Source: UBA4744 sp963717135
GTDB taxonomy: Bacteria > Actinomycetota > Acidimicrobiia > Spongiisociales > UBA4744
Assembly: GCA_963717135.1 (NCBI GenBank)
Contig: CAVQVN010000009.1
Coordinates: 868,001 to 932,000 of the forward strand
Direction: 5' to 3'
Length of the DNA stretch: 64,000 nucleotides
Part shown: piece after piece, positions 19,956-28,102 of the stretch
Layout: each line of letters opens with the position of its first letter
How positions within the stretch are numbered: the stretch's first letter is position 1
Program-made: the position numbers and the translations under genes
Notes under the pieces: generated by a model
What the model was told of the DNA's origin: nothing
Databases searched by the model: none
Seen by the model: the letters and a program-made list of their open reading frames with translations, nothing else

Positions 19956-21812
19956 CTACCAGGCTCCGCCTCCGCCGCCTCCGCCTCCGCCGCCTCCACC
20001 ACCGCTGAAGCCTCCCCCGCCCCCGGAGGAACTCGGCGGGGTGAAAGCTCCGGTGAGAGCCGACTGCAGACCGGCCAGGGCGTTGGTCGAATGGCCTCCC
20101 GAGAAACCCTGGCTGCCGTACCAGTAGATGTGGCTGGTCTCGGCCAACTCCTCGGGAGCGTACATTCGGGCCGCCTCCAGCACGTCGTCGGCGACCCCGA
20201 GAGTGATGGCATACACGAGATACTCGTCCCAGAGGTCCAGGGAGATAGCCGGCGCTTCGTGCAGGCGGCTGAAGTCCTGCAGGTAACTCTTGAACGCCTG
20301 CCAGCGGGCCGCCAGCAGGGCCCCCTCGTCGGTGCGCTTCACCCAGCCGGTCTGACGGATTCCGAACACGGCCACAATGGCGGTATTGATGACGAAGGCG
20401 GCAATCAGCCCCGGTACCAGGAACGGGGCCCAGCGGGTGCCGGCCACCGCCGTCCAGAACGGGTAGACGACGGCGAAGATCAGAAAGAGAATCCCGATGG
20501 CCCAGAAGAGTGGCTTGCCCCCGCTTCGATCCAGCAGACCCAATCGGACCTGTTCTTGCCGGGCCTCCCTCTCGAACTTGTCGTAGCTGCTGGCGTTGGC
20601 GGCCGCATCAGCGCGGATCTCGTGCCGGAACTCGGTGAGTGGGAGCGGACCTTCCGACAAGACTCTCTCGAGGATCTCCATCACCGGTTTCTCGACGGCA
20701 CCATCCGCAAGCGCAATGTCCGCCACTCCTATCTCCAGATCGGAAATGTCCTCATGACGGAGTCCCATCCAGGTCTTCTTTTCGACCGTCACCGGTTGAG
20801 CGCCCAAGGCGCCCCGGCGGATCAGATCGAACATGGTGGCGACGAAGTCCTCGGTACCGACCGGGCCCTGCCGTAGCAGTCCGCCGATCACCGCCGGTGG
20901 ATGTTTCGATGGTGGTTCTTGTTCGTACTCCCGGTCGTAGGCAATGTCGGGCTCCCGCCCGTAGCGCCGGTAGATCACGATGACGGCGATGGTCGCCGGC
21001 AAGAACGCCAACAACGCCAGGGTCGCCACCAGGAAGACCAGCATGGTCCGATCGGAGGCCGCCTGGCCGTCTTGCGCTTCTTCATAGGAAAGGACCGCCT
21101 CGAGCCCGTTTCCGGCTACGACGGACGCCCCGCCGGTCGATTGCAGATCAGAACGGGGAAACACAACCCTCATCTCGACCCATTGCCCGGAGGGGATGCC
21201 CTCGGCGGTCAGACTCGGGGATACGCCGTCGGCGCCCAGATCTGTCGATCCGTTGACCGAACGGGGGTGGCCCCACACCTTCACGTCACCGGGAGACTGG
21301 TCTCCCGGTAACTCCATGGTGGCGAACAGGTGGCCGAGCCCCTGGTCCCACTGATCGCCCCACACTTTCAGGTTGACGTCCACGACGTCGTCATAGGCAA
21401 CCGCCAGTCCGACAATCCGGTAGCTGATCGTGAAGGTGCGCGCTTCGTTGAAGGCAGCGTAATGCCACACGACCCGAACGGTTCCGGCCCGCTGCTCGAC
21501 CCCAAAGCTCCCCAAATCCCCCTGCGAACCGAGTTCTGTCGGAGCCCCGGGTCGATAGGCAGTCCCACCTTCGGCCACCTGGGCATCGACTAACTCTTCA
21601 CCTGCTCGCAATGGGATGTCACGCCACGCTCCCGTGAAACTGCCGTCGAAGTCGTAGGTGATGTGTTCGGTGACCGAGACCGACCCGTCCGGTTCGACGA
21701 CAATCTCAACGTCGGCGTTCGTCAGGTTGAATGACTTGGCGGCGGCCGGAGCCGCCATCAACAACGAGGCCAACGTCGCCAGGATGGCGACGAGGCCTAC
21801 GGATCGAGACAA
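19956..21812 (-). CDS. DUF2207 membrane protein with Gly-rich tail
   Basis: A 618-residue protein with a signal peptide (about 1-25, MAAPAAAKS), an extracellular beta-rich domain (NADVEIVVEPDGSVSVTEHI), a membrane segment near 285-305, a cytoplasmic stretch, two further membrane segments near 440-490 and a C-terminal run of Gly and Ser. This is the DUF2207 (YciQ-like) architecture. lemA ends 5 bases before it, and this lemA-DUF2207 pairing is common in bacteria. Function is unknown; an envelope role is likely. Confidence 0.8.
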   Translation of the reverse strand: MSRSVGLVAILATLASLLMAAPAAAKSFNLTNADVEIVVEPDGSVSVTEHITYDFDGSFTGAWRDIPLRAGEELVDAQVAEGGTAYRPGAPTELGSQGDLGSFGVEQRAGTVRVVWHYAAFNEARTFTISYRIVGLAVAYDDVVDVNLKVWGDQWDQGLGHLFATMELPGDQSPGDVKVWGHPRSVNGSTDLGADGVSPSLTAEGIPSGQWVEMRVVFPRSDLQSTGGASVVAGNGLEAVLSYEEAQDGQAASDRTMLVFLVATLALLAFLPATIAVIVIYRRYGREPDIAYDREYEQEPPSKHPPAVIGGLLRQGPVGTEDFVATMFDLIRRGALGAQPVTVEKKTWMGLRHEDISDLEIGVADIALADGAVEKPVMEILERVLSEGPLPLTEFRHEIRADAAANASSYDKFEREARQEQVRLGLLDRSGGKPLFWAIGILFLIFAVVYPFWTAVAGTRWAPFLVPGLIAAFVINTAIVAVFGIRQTGWVKRTDEGALLAARWQAFKSYLQDFSRLHEAPAISLDLWDEYLVYAITLGVADDVLEAARMYAPEELAETSHIYWYGSQGFSGGHSTNALAGLQSALTGAFTPPSSSGGGGGFSGGGGGGGGGGGGGAW

Positions 21813-21817
21813 TCGCT

Positions 21818-22366
21818 TCAGAAACGCACCTCCGGTGCCTCCTCGGCCGCCTCCGGTGCGTCGAAGAACGGCTTCACGGAAAACCCGGTCAAGGCTGCCA
21901 CCATGTTGGAGGGGACCGTCTGCACCCGGTTGTTGAACGTCAGCACGGAGTCGTTGTAGATCTGTCGGGACACCGCGATCTTGTTCTCCGTGTCGGCGAG
22001 CTGCGCCTGCAACTCCATGAAGTTCTGGCTCGCCTTCAGGTCCGGATAGGACTCGGCCAGAGCGAAGAGTTGCTTCAGCGCGCCGGTCAGGAAGTTCTCG
22101 GCTTGCGCCTGCTCCTCGACGGTCCCGGCTGCCACCGCCCGGTTCCTCGCCTCAACGACCTGTTCGAACGTTGATTGCTCGTGGGAGGCATAACCCTTGA
22201 CGGTTTCGACCAGATTGGGAATCAAGTCGTAGCGCCGTTTCAGCTGGACATCGACCTGTGCCCAGGCGTTGTCCGCTCGGTTGCGCAATCGGACCAAACT
22301 GTTGTAGATGCCAAAGAACGTCACCACCAGGACGACGACCACGACACCGGCAATCACATATCCCAC
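21818..22366 (-). CDS. lemA: LemA family protein
   Basis: A 182-residue protein with one N-terminal membrane segment (about 3-23), then a long helical bundle: YNSLVRLRNRADNAWAQVDVQLKRRYDLIPNLVETVKGYASHE shows the usual LemA core (NxLVxLRNRxxxAWAQVDVQLKRRxDLIPNLV), quoted here only in parts in the family sense. The protein is thought to face outward or the cytoplasmic membrane depending on species. It is co-transcribed with the DUF2207 gene. Confidence 0.9.
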   Translation of the reverse strand: MGYVIAGVVVVVLVVTFFGIYNSLVRLRNRADNAWAQVDVQLKRRYDLIPNLVETVKGYASHEQSTFEQVVEARNRAVAAGTVEEQAQAENFLTGALKQLFALAESYPDLKASQNFMELQAQLADTENKIAVSRQIYNDSVLTFNNRVQTVPSNMVAALTGFSVKPFFDAPEAAEEAPEVRF

Positions 22367-22434
22367 AGGACTCCCTCCATTTGACTCGTGCCGAGTCTAG
22401 GGATCGCGATGGCCGGAGAACGGTTTGGGAACCC

Positions 22435-22440
22435 TACAAT
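22435..22440 (+). promoter_or_regulatory. Candidate -10 element for a near-leaderless MFS mRNA
   Basis: TACAAT lies so that transcription would begin about two bases before the GTG at 22449. No Shine-Dalgarno is present. Confidence 0.4.
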
Positions 22441-22448
22441 TCGCCGCC

Positions 22449-23678
22449 GTGCACACTCTGTCCAGGTTGCGCTCCTTCACCGATGATTCACGACGGTATT
22501 TGGCGTCCGCTTTCCTGTGGGGCTTTGCCTTCTCGGTTACCTGGCTTTACCTCAACTTCCTGTTCGAGAGCCTGGGTTTCTCCGATTCGCTGGTGGGGGC
22601 CGCCAACGCCATTCCCAATCTGGTCGCCATCGTTCTGGCGTTGCCGGTGGCCCGGTTGGCCGGACATCTGGGGTTCATCCGGGCTCTCCGGATCGCCGCG
22701 CTGACCGCGGGTTCGGGGCTCATCTTGCTGGGTTTCGTCGAGACGACCGCACTGGTCATCGGCGCAGTCGTGCTCGTCGGGGTGGGCGGTATGGCGTTCT
22801 GGGTCGTTCCCTCGCCCCTGATGACCGCGTTGGAGCCGGCCTCCAATCGCACCTACCTGTTCTCAGCCCAGTTCGCCGCCCAACTGATCGCCGGGTTCCT
22901 GGGCAGTCTGATAGGCGGTCAAATGCCCAGTCTCTTCGCCCGGCTGACCGACGTCGGGCCGAAGAGTCTGGAGGCGATCCAGTGGACGGTGGTCCTCTCG
23001 GGGTTGATGTACATGCTGGCCGCCCTGCCGCTGAGACGGTCCACCGAGATCAAGCCGGAAGACCCGGGCCACGGGCCGCTGTGGCACATCCCTCGCCAAG
23101 CGCGGCACATCTTTCTCAAGTTGCTGGCGCCCAATGCGCTGATCGGTCTGGGGGCCGGACTGATCATCCCGTTCCTCAACATCTTCGTTGAAGGAAAGTT
23201 CGGCGTCGCCTTCTCCACTCTGGGAGCCGTTTTCGCCTGGTCACAATTGGGAATGGCTCTGGCGGTGATGACCCAGCCGTTCATCGCCGACCGGCTGGGC
23301 AAGGTCACCAGCATCGTGCTGGTTCAGGCCCTCTCGCTGCCCTTCATCGCCATGCTCGGCTTCTCCAGCAGTTTCCCGGCCGTGGCCATTGCGTTGTTCG
23401 TCCGATCGGCCCTGATGAACGCCGCCAACCCTATCTATGCGGCCTTCACCATGGAGCAAGTCGAGGAATCCTGGCGACCGTCGCTGGCGGCGGCCGAGAA
23501 CATGGTCTGGGCGGCCGGCTGGGTGATCGGGCCCATCGTCTCCGGTGTGGTGCGCGAGCGGCTCGGTTTCGACACTGGATTCCTGGTGTTGTTTGCCGCC
23601 ATGCTGGCTCTCTACGCCACCGGGATCACCTACTCATGGCTGGTCCTCCGACCTCTCGAGAAGGCGGCCGGCGTCTAG
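22449..23678 (+). CDS. MFS transporter
   Basis: About 409 residues with some twelve membrane segments. The N-terminal pattern (RRYLASAFLWGFAF, FLFESLGFSD) and the mid-protein GAGLIIPFLNIFVEGKFG resemble drug/sugar MFS carriers; the ligand is unknown. I start it at the GTG at 22449; a TTG 24 bases upstream is also in frame. The stop overlaps the stop of the convergent LysE-type gene by two bases. Confidence 0.8.
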   Translation: MHTLSRLRSFTDDSRRYLASAFLWGFAFSVTWLYLNFLFESLGFSDSLVGAANAIPNLVAIVLALPVARLAGHLGFIRALRIAALTAGSGLILLGFVETTALVIGAVVLVGVGGMAFWVVPSPLMTALEPASNRTYLFSAQFAAQLIAGFLGSLIGGQMPSLFARLTDVGPKSLEAIQWTVVLSGLMYMLAALPLRRSTEIKPEDPGHGPLWHIPRQARHIFLKLLAPNALIGLGAGLIIPFLNIFVEGKFGVAFSTLGAVFAWSQLGMALAVMTQPFIADRLGKVTSIVLVQALSLPFIAMLGFSSSFPAVAIALFVRSALMNAANPIYAAFTMEQVEESWRPSLAAAENMVWAAGWVIGPIVSGVVRERLGFDTGFLVLFAAMLALYATGITYSWLVLRPLEKAAGV

Positions 23679-24283
23679 CCGAAGCGCCCGGCGGCCGCCT
23701 GCCAGATCAACACTCCGCCCAGGACTATCAGCAACATGCCGCTGCCGGCCAGCACCCGGCGATACCAGATCAGGTTGAGGACTCCCCGGCCGTAGGCCAC
23801 GCCCCAAGCCAAAAAGAGCTTGCTCCCGACCAGCAACCCGTAGAAGCCCACCAGGAATGCCGTGGCAAAGATCGCACCCTTGTCCCAGGCAGACACCAGC
23901 AGCGGTCCGCCCACTCCCAGCCAGAACAACCAGGGATGAGGACTCAGGATGTTGGTGATGAACCCCCTCCGAATGTCGCGGCGGTCGGCCGGCCGATGCT
24001 CGAACGAGGCTCGATCTGCCTTTCGATACGTATCCAATCCCAGGAAGATGACGAAAACTCCCCCGGCCGCGGCCAGATACGACAATGCGCCCGAGGGAAA
24101 AGCACCAACCGCCAGCACACTCAGCGCGACGACCGGCAGGTCGGTCAGAAGCGGAGCAATCGCCACCCGCACGCCGGCCCACACACCCCGCTGCAGGGCG
24201 GTGGTAACCACCAGGGCGCTGAGCGGTCCCGGACTGATCCCCGCCGCAAACCCGAGCGAAATGCCGAGAAGCAGCTCAGACAT
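23675..24283 (-). CDS. LysE/RhtB-type amino-acid exporter
   Basis: About 202 residues with five or six hydrophobic segments. The N-terminus LGISLGFAAGISPGPLSALV carries the family signature (ISPGP near residue 15), and the middle has NILSPHPWLFWLGVGGP. LysE-fold proteins export amino acids or act as small-molecule efflux pumps; the substrate is unknown. The ATG at 24283 lies seven bases after the sucD stop, so it is the last gene of the suc operon. A longer in-frame extension upstream would overlap sucD and is rejected. Confidence 0.8.
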   Translation of the reverse strand: MSELLLGISLGFAAGISPGPLSALVVTTALQRGVWAGVRVAIAPLLTDLPVVALSVLAVGAFPSGALSYLAAAGGVFVIFLGLDTYRKADRASFEHRPADRRDIRRGFITNILSPHPWLFWLGVGGPLLVSAWDKGAIFATAFLVGFYGLLVGSKLFLAWGVAYGRGVLNLIWYRRVLAGSGMLLIVLGGVLIWQAAAGRFG

Positions 24284-24290
24284 GCTGAGG

Positions 24291-25193
24291 TTACGAGTTC
24301 CAGGCTTCAGCCGGCGGGCCACGGAGGGCTTGGGCCATGGCCCGGCCGATCTGGGTCGGATCGTCGAGCACGATGGCGCCCGCCGCCTGCAACGCTTCCA
24401 TCTTGGCCTGGGCGGTTCCTTTCGAGCCGGAGATGATCGCTCCGGCATGGCCCATCTTCTTCCCGGCGGGAGCGGTCACCCCGGCCACATAGGTCACCAC
24501 CGGCTTGGTGACAAACTCCTCGATGTAGGCAGCAGCCTGTTCTTCGGCGTCGCCACCGATCTCCCCGATCATCACGATGCCCTCGGTTTCAGGATCGGCC
24601 TGGAAGCGGGACAAGACATCGATGAAGCTGGTGCCGGGGACCGGATCGCCGCCGATGCCGACACAGGTGGTTTGACCGATACCCAGCACCGTGAGTTCGT
24701 GGACCGCCTGGTAGGTCAGGGTTCCCGACCGGGATACCACTCCCACGTTGCCGGGCAAGGTGATCTCGTGCGGCATGATCCCGACACTCGATTTCCCGGG
24801 CGAGATCAAACCGGGACAGTTGGGACCAATCAGCACCGCGTCGGGGGTGGTCTGCTTCACGTAGTTGTACACGCGGGCTTCGTCTTGAGCGGGAATCCCT
24901 TCTGTGATGCACACGATGACGGCGCACCCGGCGGCGGCCGCCTCCATGATGGCGTCGGACGCAAACGCCGGCGGAACGAAGATCAACGAGGTGTTGGCTC
25001 CGGTGCCGGCCACGGCCTGGGCGACGGTATCGAAGATCGGAATTCCGGCAACTTCTTCGCCGCCTTTGCCGGGCCGGGTGCCGGCCACCACGTTGGTGCC
25101 GTAGGCCCGGTTGCGGAGGGCGTGGAACTGTCCTTCCTTGCCGGTCAAGCCCTGCACGACAACCTTGGTTGATGTGTCAATCAGGATCGCCAT
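24291..25193 (-). CDS. sucD: Succinyl-CoA synthetase alpha subunit
   Basis: A 300-residue alpha subunit. The N-terminal CoA-binding fold (GLTGKEGQFHALRN) is followed by IGPNCPGLISPG and the active-site loop KKMGHAGAI with the phosphorylated His. It links succinyl-CoA cleavage to nucleotide triphosphate synthesis in the TCA cycle. Only one base separates it from sucC. Confidence 0.94.
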   Translation of the reverse strand: MAILIDTSTKVVVQGLTGKEGQFHALRNRAYGTNVVAGTRPGKGGEEVAGIPIFDTVAQAVAGTGANTSLIFVPPAFASDAIMEAAAAGCAVIVCITEGIPAQDEARVYNYVKQTTPDAVLIGPNCPGLISPGKSSVGIMPHEITLPGNVGVVSRSGTLTYQAVHELTVLGIGQTTCVGIGGDPVPGTSFIDVLSRFQADPETEGIVMIGEIGGDAEEQAAAYIEEFVTKPVVTYVAGVTAPAGKKMGHAGAIISGSKGTAQAKMEALQAAGAIVLDDPTQIGRAMAQALRGPPAEAWNS

Positions 25194-25194
25194 T

Positions 25195-26346
25195 TCAGGC
25201 CACCTCCCCCTGCGCCAGCGCCACTGCTTTTTCGGCTGCTTCCCGCATGGTGGCGGCCGGGATGAGCCGGTCCGACTCGACCCCGGCGAGGATCTCCCGG
25301 CCCTCCTTGGCGTTGGTGCCGTCCAAGCGGACGACTATCGGCCAGGGTAGATCCAGACTCTCGAACGCCTCGACGACTCCCTGGGCGACTAGATCGCCCC
25401 GGGTAATTCCCCCGAAGATGTTGATCAGGACGGTCTTGACGGAAGGATCCTGCATGAGGATGTCGAGGGCGGCGGTGATCGTGTCCGCCCCGGCCCCACC
25501 TCCTACATCGAGGAAGTTGGAAGCTCTTCCGCCGACCAGCGACACTACGTCCAGCGTCGACATCACCAATCCGGCTCCGTTGCCGATGATGCCGATGTCG
25601 CCGTCGAGTTTGATGAAGTTCAGATCGCGTTCCTTGGCCATCTTCTCGACGGGGGGAATCACGTGGTCGTCGGCCAAGGCGGGGAAGTCGGGATGCCGGA
25701 AGAACCCGTTCTCATCGAGGGCCACCTTGGCGTCGAGGGCCACCACGGCCCCCTCCTCGGTGAGGATCAGGGGATTGACTTCCACCAGGTCGCAATCGAA
25801 TTCGACAAACGCCTGGTACAGCTTCTTCAGCAGCGCGATGGCGCCCCGGGCGGCTTGCGGATCCAGCTTGGCTCGATAGACCATCTCGGTCGCCTGCCAA
25901 TTGGTGAGACCGATGACCGGATCGATATGGATCTTCACCACCGCTTCCGGTTCGCTGACGGCGACCTCCTCGATGTCGACACCGCCTTTGGCGCTGATCA
26001 TTCCGAGGTGTTTTTTGGCCGAGCGGTCGAGAGTGAATGAGGCGTAGTACTCGGCCTTGATGTTGGAGGCGCTCTCCACCCACACCTTGTGAACCGTGTG
26101 CCCCTTGATGTCCATGCCGAGGATGGCCAGGGCGTGTTGGTGGGCCTCGTGGGCGGTTTCGGCCAGTTTGATGCCGCCCGCCTTGCCCCGCCCGCCGACC
26201 TGCACCTGGGCCTTCACCACCACCGGCCCCCCGATCTCCTCGGCGGCCCGCTGGGCTTCGGTCGGGGTGGTGGCCACCCGCCCGTCGGGTACCGGCACGC
26301 CGATACGGGCGAACAGGGACTTCCCCTGGTATTCAAGTAGATCCAC
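25195..26346 (-). CDS. sucC: Succinyl-CoA synthetase beta subunit
   Basis: A 383-residue ATP-grasp subunit. It starts MDLLEYQGKSLFARIGVPVP (GTG start) and has VVKAQVQVGGRGKAGGIKLA for nucleotide binding, then the C-terminal ligase fold with GGGAGADTI and NIFGGITRGD. The B12-binding mutase subunit ends 12 bases upstream of it, suggesting that succinyl-CoA made by the mutase feeds this enzyme. Confidence 0.94.
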   Translation of the reverse strand: MDLLEYQGKSLFARIGVPVPDGRVATTPTEAQRAAEEIGGPVVVKAQVQVGGRGKAGGIKLAETAHEAHQHALAILGMDIKGHTVHKVWVESASNIKAEYYASFTLDRSAKKHLGMISAKGGVDIEEVAVSEPEAVVKIHIDPVIGLTNWQATEMVYRAKLDPQAARGAIALLKKLYQAFVEFDCDLVEVNPLILTEEGAVVALDAKVALDENGFFRHPDFPALADDHVIPPVEKMAKERDLNFIKLDGDIGIIGNGAGLVMSTLDVVSLVGGRASNFLDVGGGAGADTITAALDILMQDPSVKTVLINIFGGITRGDLVAQGVVEAFESLDLPWPIVVRLDGTNAKEGREILAGVESDRLIPAATMREAAEKAVALAQGEVA

Positions 26347-26358
26347 GGTTTCTCCTAG

Positions 26359-26751
26359 TCAGCGTTTGGGAATGTGGGTTTCCACCCAGTCGGTGATCTC
26401 GGACAGGGGCGTTCCGGGAGTGAAGATCCCGGCCAGCCCGGCCGCCAGCAAAGCGTTGGCGTCTTCTTCGGGGATGATCCCCCCTCCAAAGACGACGATG
26501 TCGCTGGCCTCCCGGGCCGCCAGCAATTCGACGACCTTCGGGAAGAGAGTCATATGAGCGCCCGACAGGACGGAAAGGCCGATCCCGTTCACGTCTTCCT
26601 GGATGGCCGTTTCGACGATCTGCTCGGGGGTTTGGTGGAGTCCCGAGTAGATCACCTCGTTGCCGGCATCCCGCAGCGCCCGCGCAATGACCTTGGCTCC
26701 CCTGTCGTGTCCATCCAGTCCCGGCTTGGCGATCAGAATCCTGCGTGGCAT
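26359..26751 (-). CDS. Methylmalonyl-CoA mutase small (B12-binding) subunit
   Basis: A 130-residue stand-alone cobalamin-binding domain. AKPGLDGHDRGAKVIARAL has the DxHxxG motif whose His is the lower axial cobalt ligand, followed by SVLSGAH and VVFGGGIIP, which line the nucleotide tail. Length and start (MPRRILIAKPGLDGHD) match the C-terminal small subunit of split methylmalonyl-CoA mutases. The catalytic subunit is not in the window. It heads the sucC-sucD-LysE run. Confidence 0.88.
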   Translation of the reverse strand: MPRRILIAKPGLDGHDRGAKVIARALRDAGNEVIYSGLHQTPEQIVETAIQEDVNGIGLSVLSGAHMTLFPKVVELLAAREASDIVVFGGGIIPEEDANALLAAGLAGIFTPGTPLSEITDWVETHIPKR

Positions 26752-26797
26752 AGCGACCCGAGGTTACCCCAAACCCACCCTCCGAGATCCAAACAGA

Positions 26798-26851
26798 CCG
26801 TTTTGGCGTCAAACTTCCACCGCGATAGGTGTTGGTTTGACGCCAAAACGG
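26798..26851. repeat. Dispersed palindrome, copy 1
   Basis: CCGTTTTGGCGTCAAAC and its exact reverse complement flank a 20-base spacer. Twenty-four bases of the right half, starting at 26828, are identical to the left part of the copy at 47328 read on the other strand. It lies in the divergent gap between the mutase subunit and tal. Confidence 0.85.
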
Positions 26852-26917
26852 GGAATGGGAAGGCTGGAGGGGCCGCTACGGTTGTACCAACAACATTCAT
26901 CACAAGGGAGACGGCAC

Positions 26918-28027
26918 ATGTCCAACATCCACGGAGTCGCGGCTCGGGGCCAGAGCATCTGGATGGACGAGATCTCGAGGCAGTTGCTGGAGCCGGAAGG
27001 CCTGGCCGCCCTGGTCGATGGCTCGGCCGTCACCGGAGTGACCTCGAATCCGACCATCTTCGCCAATGCGATCGTGGGTTCGAGCGACTACGACGATGCG
27101 CTGCGGGAACTGGTCGGACGTGACGCCGACGCGACGGAGATCTACACCGCCCTGGTCACCCGGGACATCCGTGACGCGTGTGACGCTCTCCAACCGGTCT
27201 GGCGGGACGCCGGGGGCGCCGACGGCTTCGTCTCGGTCGAAGTCTCCCCCTTGCTGGCCAACGAGACCGAGGCCACCATCCAGGAAGCCCGGGACTGGTG
27301 GAAGCGAGTCGACCGGCCCAACCTGCTGATCAAGGTGCCGGCCACTCCGGCGGGTATCCCGGCCGTCCGGCAGCTGACCGGTGAAGGCATCTCGCTCAAT
27401 GTGACTCTGATCTTTTCCCTCGAGCGGTACCAGCAGGTGATGGACGCCTATCTGGACGGTTTGGAGATCTACGCCCAGACCGGTGGTGAACTTTCCAATA
27501 TCAACTCGGTAGCGTCCTTCTTCATCTCGCGGGTCGACACGGAAGTCGACAAACGCCTGGCCAAGATCGGCACCGAGGAAGCACTGGCCCTGCGGGGCAA
27601 GGCCGCCATCGCCAACGCCCGGGTGGCCTATGGACTGTTCCTGGAGACGTTCACCGGCGAACGCTGGGAATCTCTGCTCTCCCGGGGAGCCCGTATCCAG
27701 CGTCCCCTGTGGGCCTCTACCAGCACCAAGGACCCGGCCTACCCCGACACGATGTACATCGATGAGCTGGTGGTCGCCGACACCGTCAACACCGTACCGG
27801 TCCCGACCATCGAGGCCTATCAGGATCACGGCAATCCCAATCCCCCGGTGTTCGGCGTGGCAGAGATCGTCGAAGCCAAGAGCACGCTCGAGCAGCTGGC
27901 CGCAGTGGGGATCGACTACGACGATGTGGTGCAAGTCCTCGAGGACGAAGGCGTCGAGAAGTTCGCCGTCTCCTATCGGGAGCTGCTCGCCTCGATCGAG
28001 CAAAAGCGCCTTTCCATGAAGGGCTAA
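26918..28027 (+). CDS. tal: Transaldolase
   Basis: A 369-residue transaldolase of the long (TAL-PGI N-terminal-like) type used by Actinobacteria and Cyanobacteria. AVTGVTSNPTIF (about 38-49) and LLIKVPATPAG with the Schiff-base Lys139 are present, as are NINSVASFFISRVD-type residues. It moves a dihydroxyacetone unit between sugar phosphates in the pentose phosphate pathway. The ATG at 26918 follows AAGGGAG. A longer reading upstream runs through a palindromic repeat and is rejected. Confidence 0.93.
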   Translation: MSNIHGVAARGQSIWMDEISRQLLEPEGLAALVDGSAVTGVTSNPTIFANAIVGSSDYDDALRELVGRDADATEIYTALVTRDIRDACDALQPVWRDAGGADGFVSVEVSPLLANETEATIQEARDWWKRVDRPNLLIKVPATPAGIPAVRQLTGEGISLNVTLIFSLERYQQVMDAYLDGLEIYAQTGGELSNINSVASFFISRVDTEVDKRLAKIGTEEALALRGKAAIANARVAYGLFLETFTGERWESLLSRGARIQRPLWASTSTKDPAYPDTMYIDELVVADTVNTVPVPTIEAYQDHGNPNPPVFGVAEIVEAKSTLEQLAAVGIDYDDVVQVLEDEGVEKFAVSYRELLASIEQKRLSMKG

Positions 28028-28066
28028 CGAAAGCCCCCAGTCGAGGAGTCACCGAAGTTTCCCAAC

Positions 28067-28091
28067 TGAGGGCCGGCCGGCCGGGTCCTCA
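28067..28091. terminator. Hairpin between convergent tal and MFS gene
   Basis: TGAGGGCCGGCC and GGCCGGGTCCTCA form a strong GC-rich hairpin with a small bulge. There is no clear T run, so its role as an intrinsic terminator is uncertain. Confidence 0.45.
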
Positions 28092-28102
28092 ACAAGCAGG
28101 AC

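Noticed and set aside
26752..26917. Upstream extension of tal
   Set aside because: It would translate a palindromic repeat; a good ribosome-binding site precedes the ATG at 26918.
26900..28003. Minus-strand frame opposite transaldolase
   Set aside because: Antisense to an unmistakable tal gene; composition is that of a mirrored GC-rich frame.
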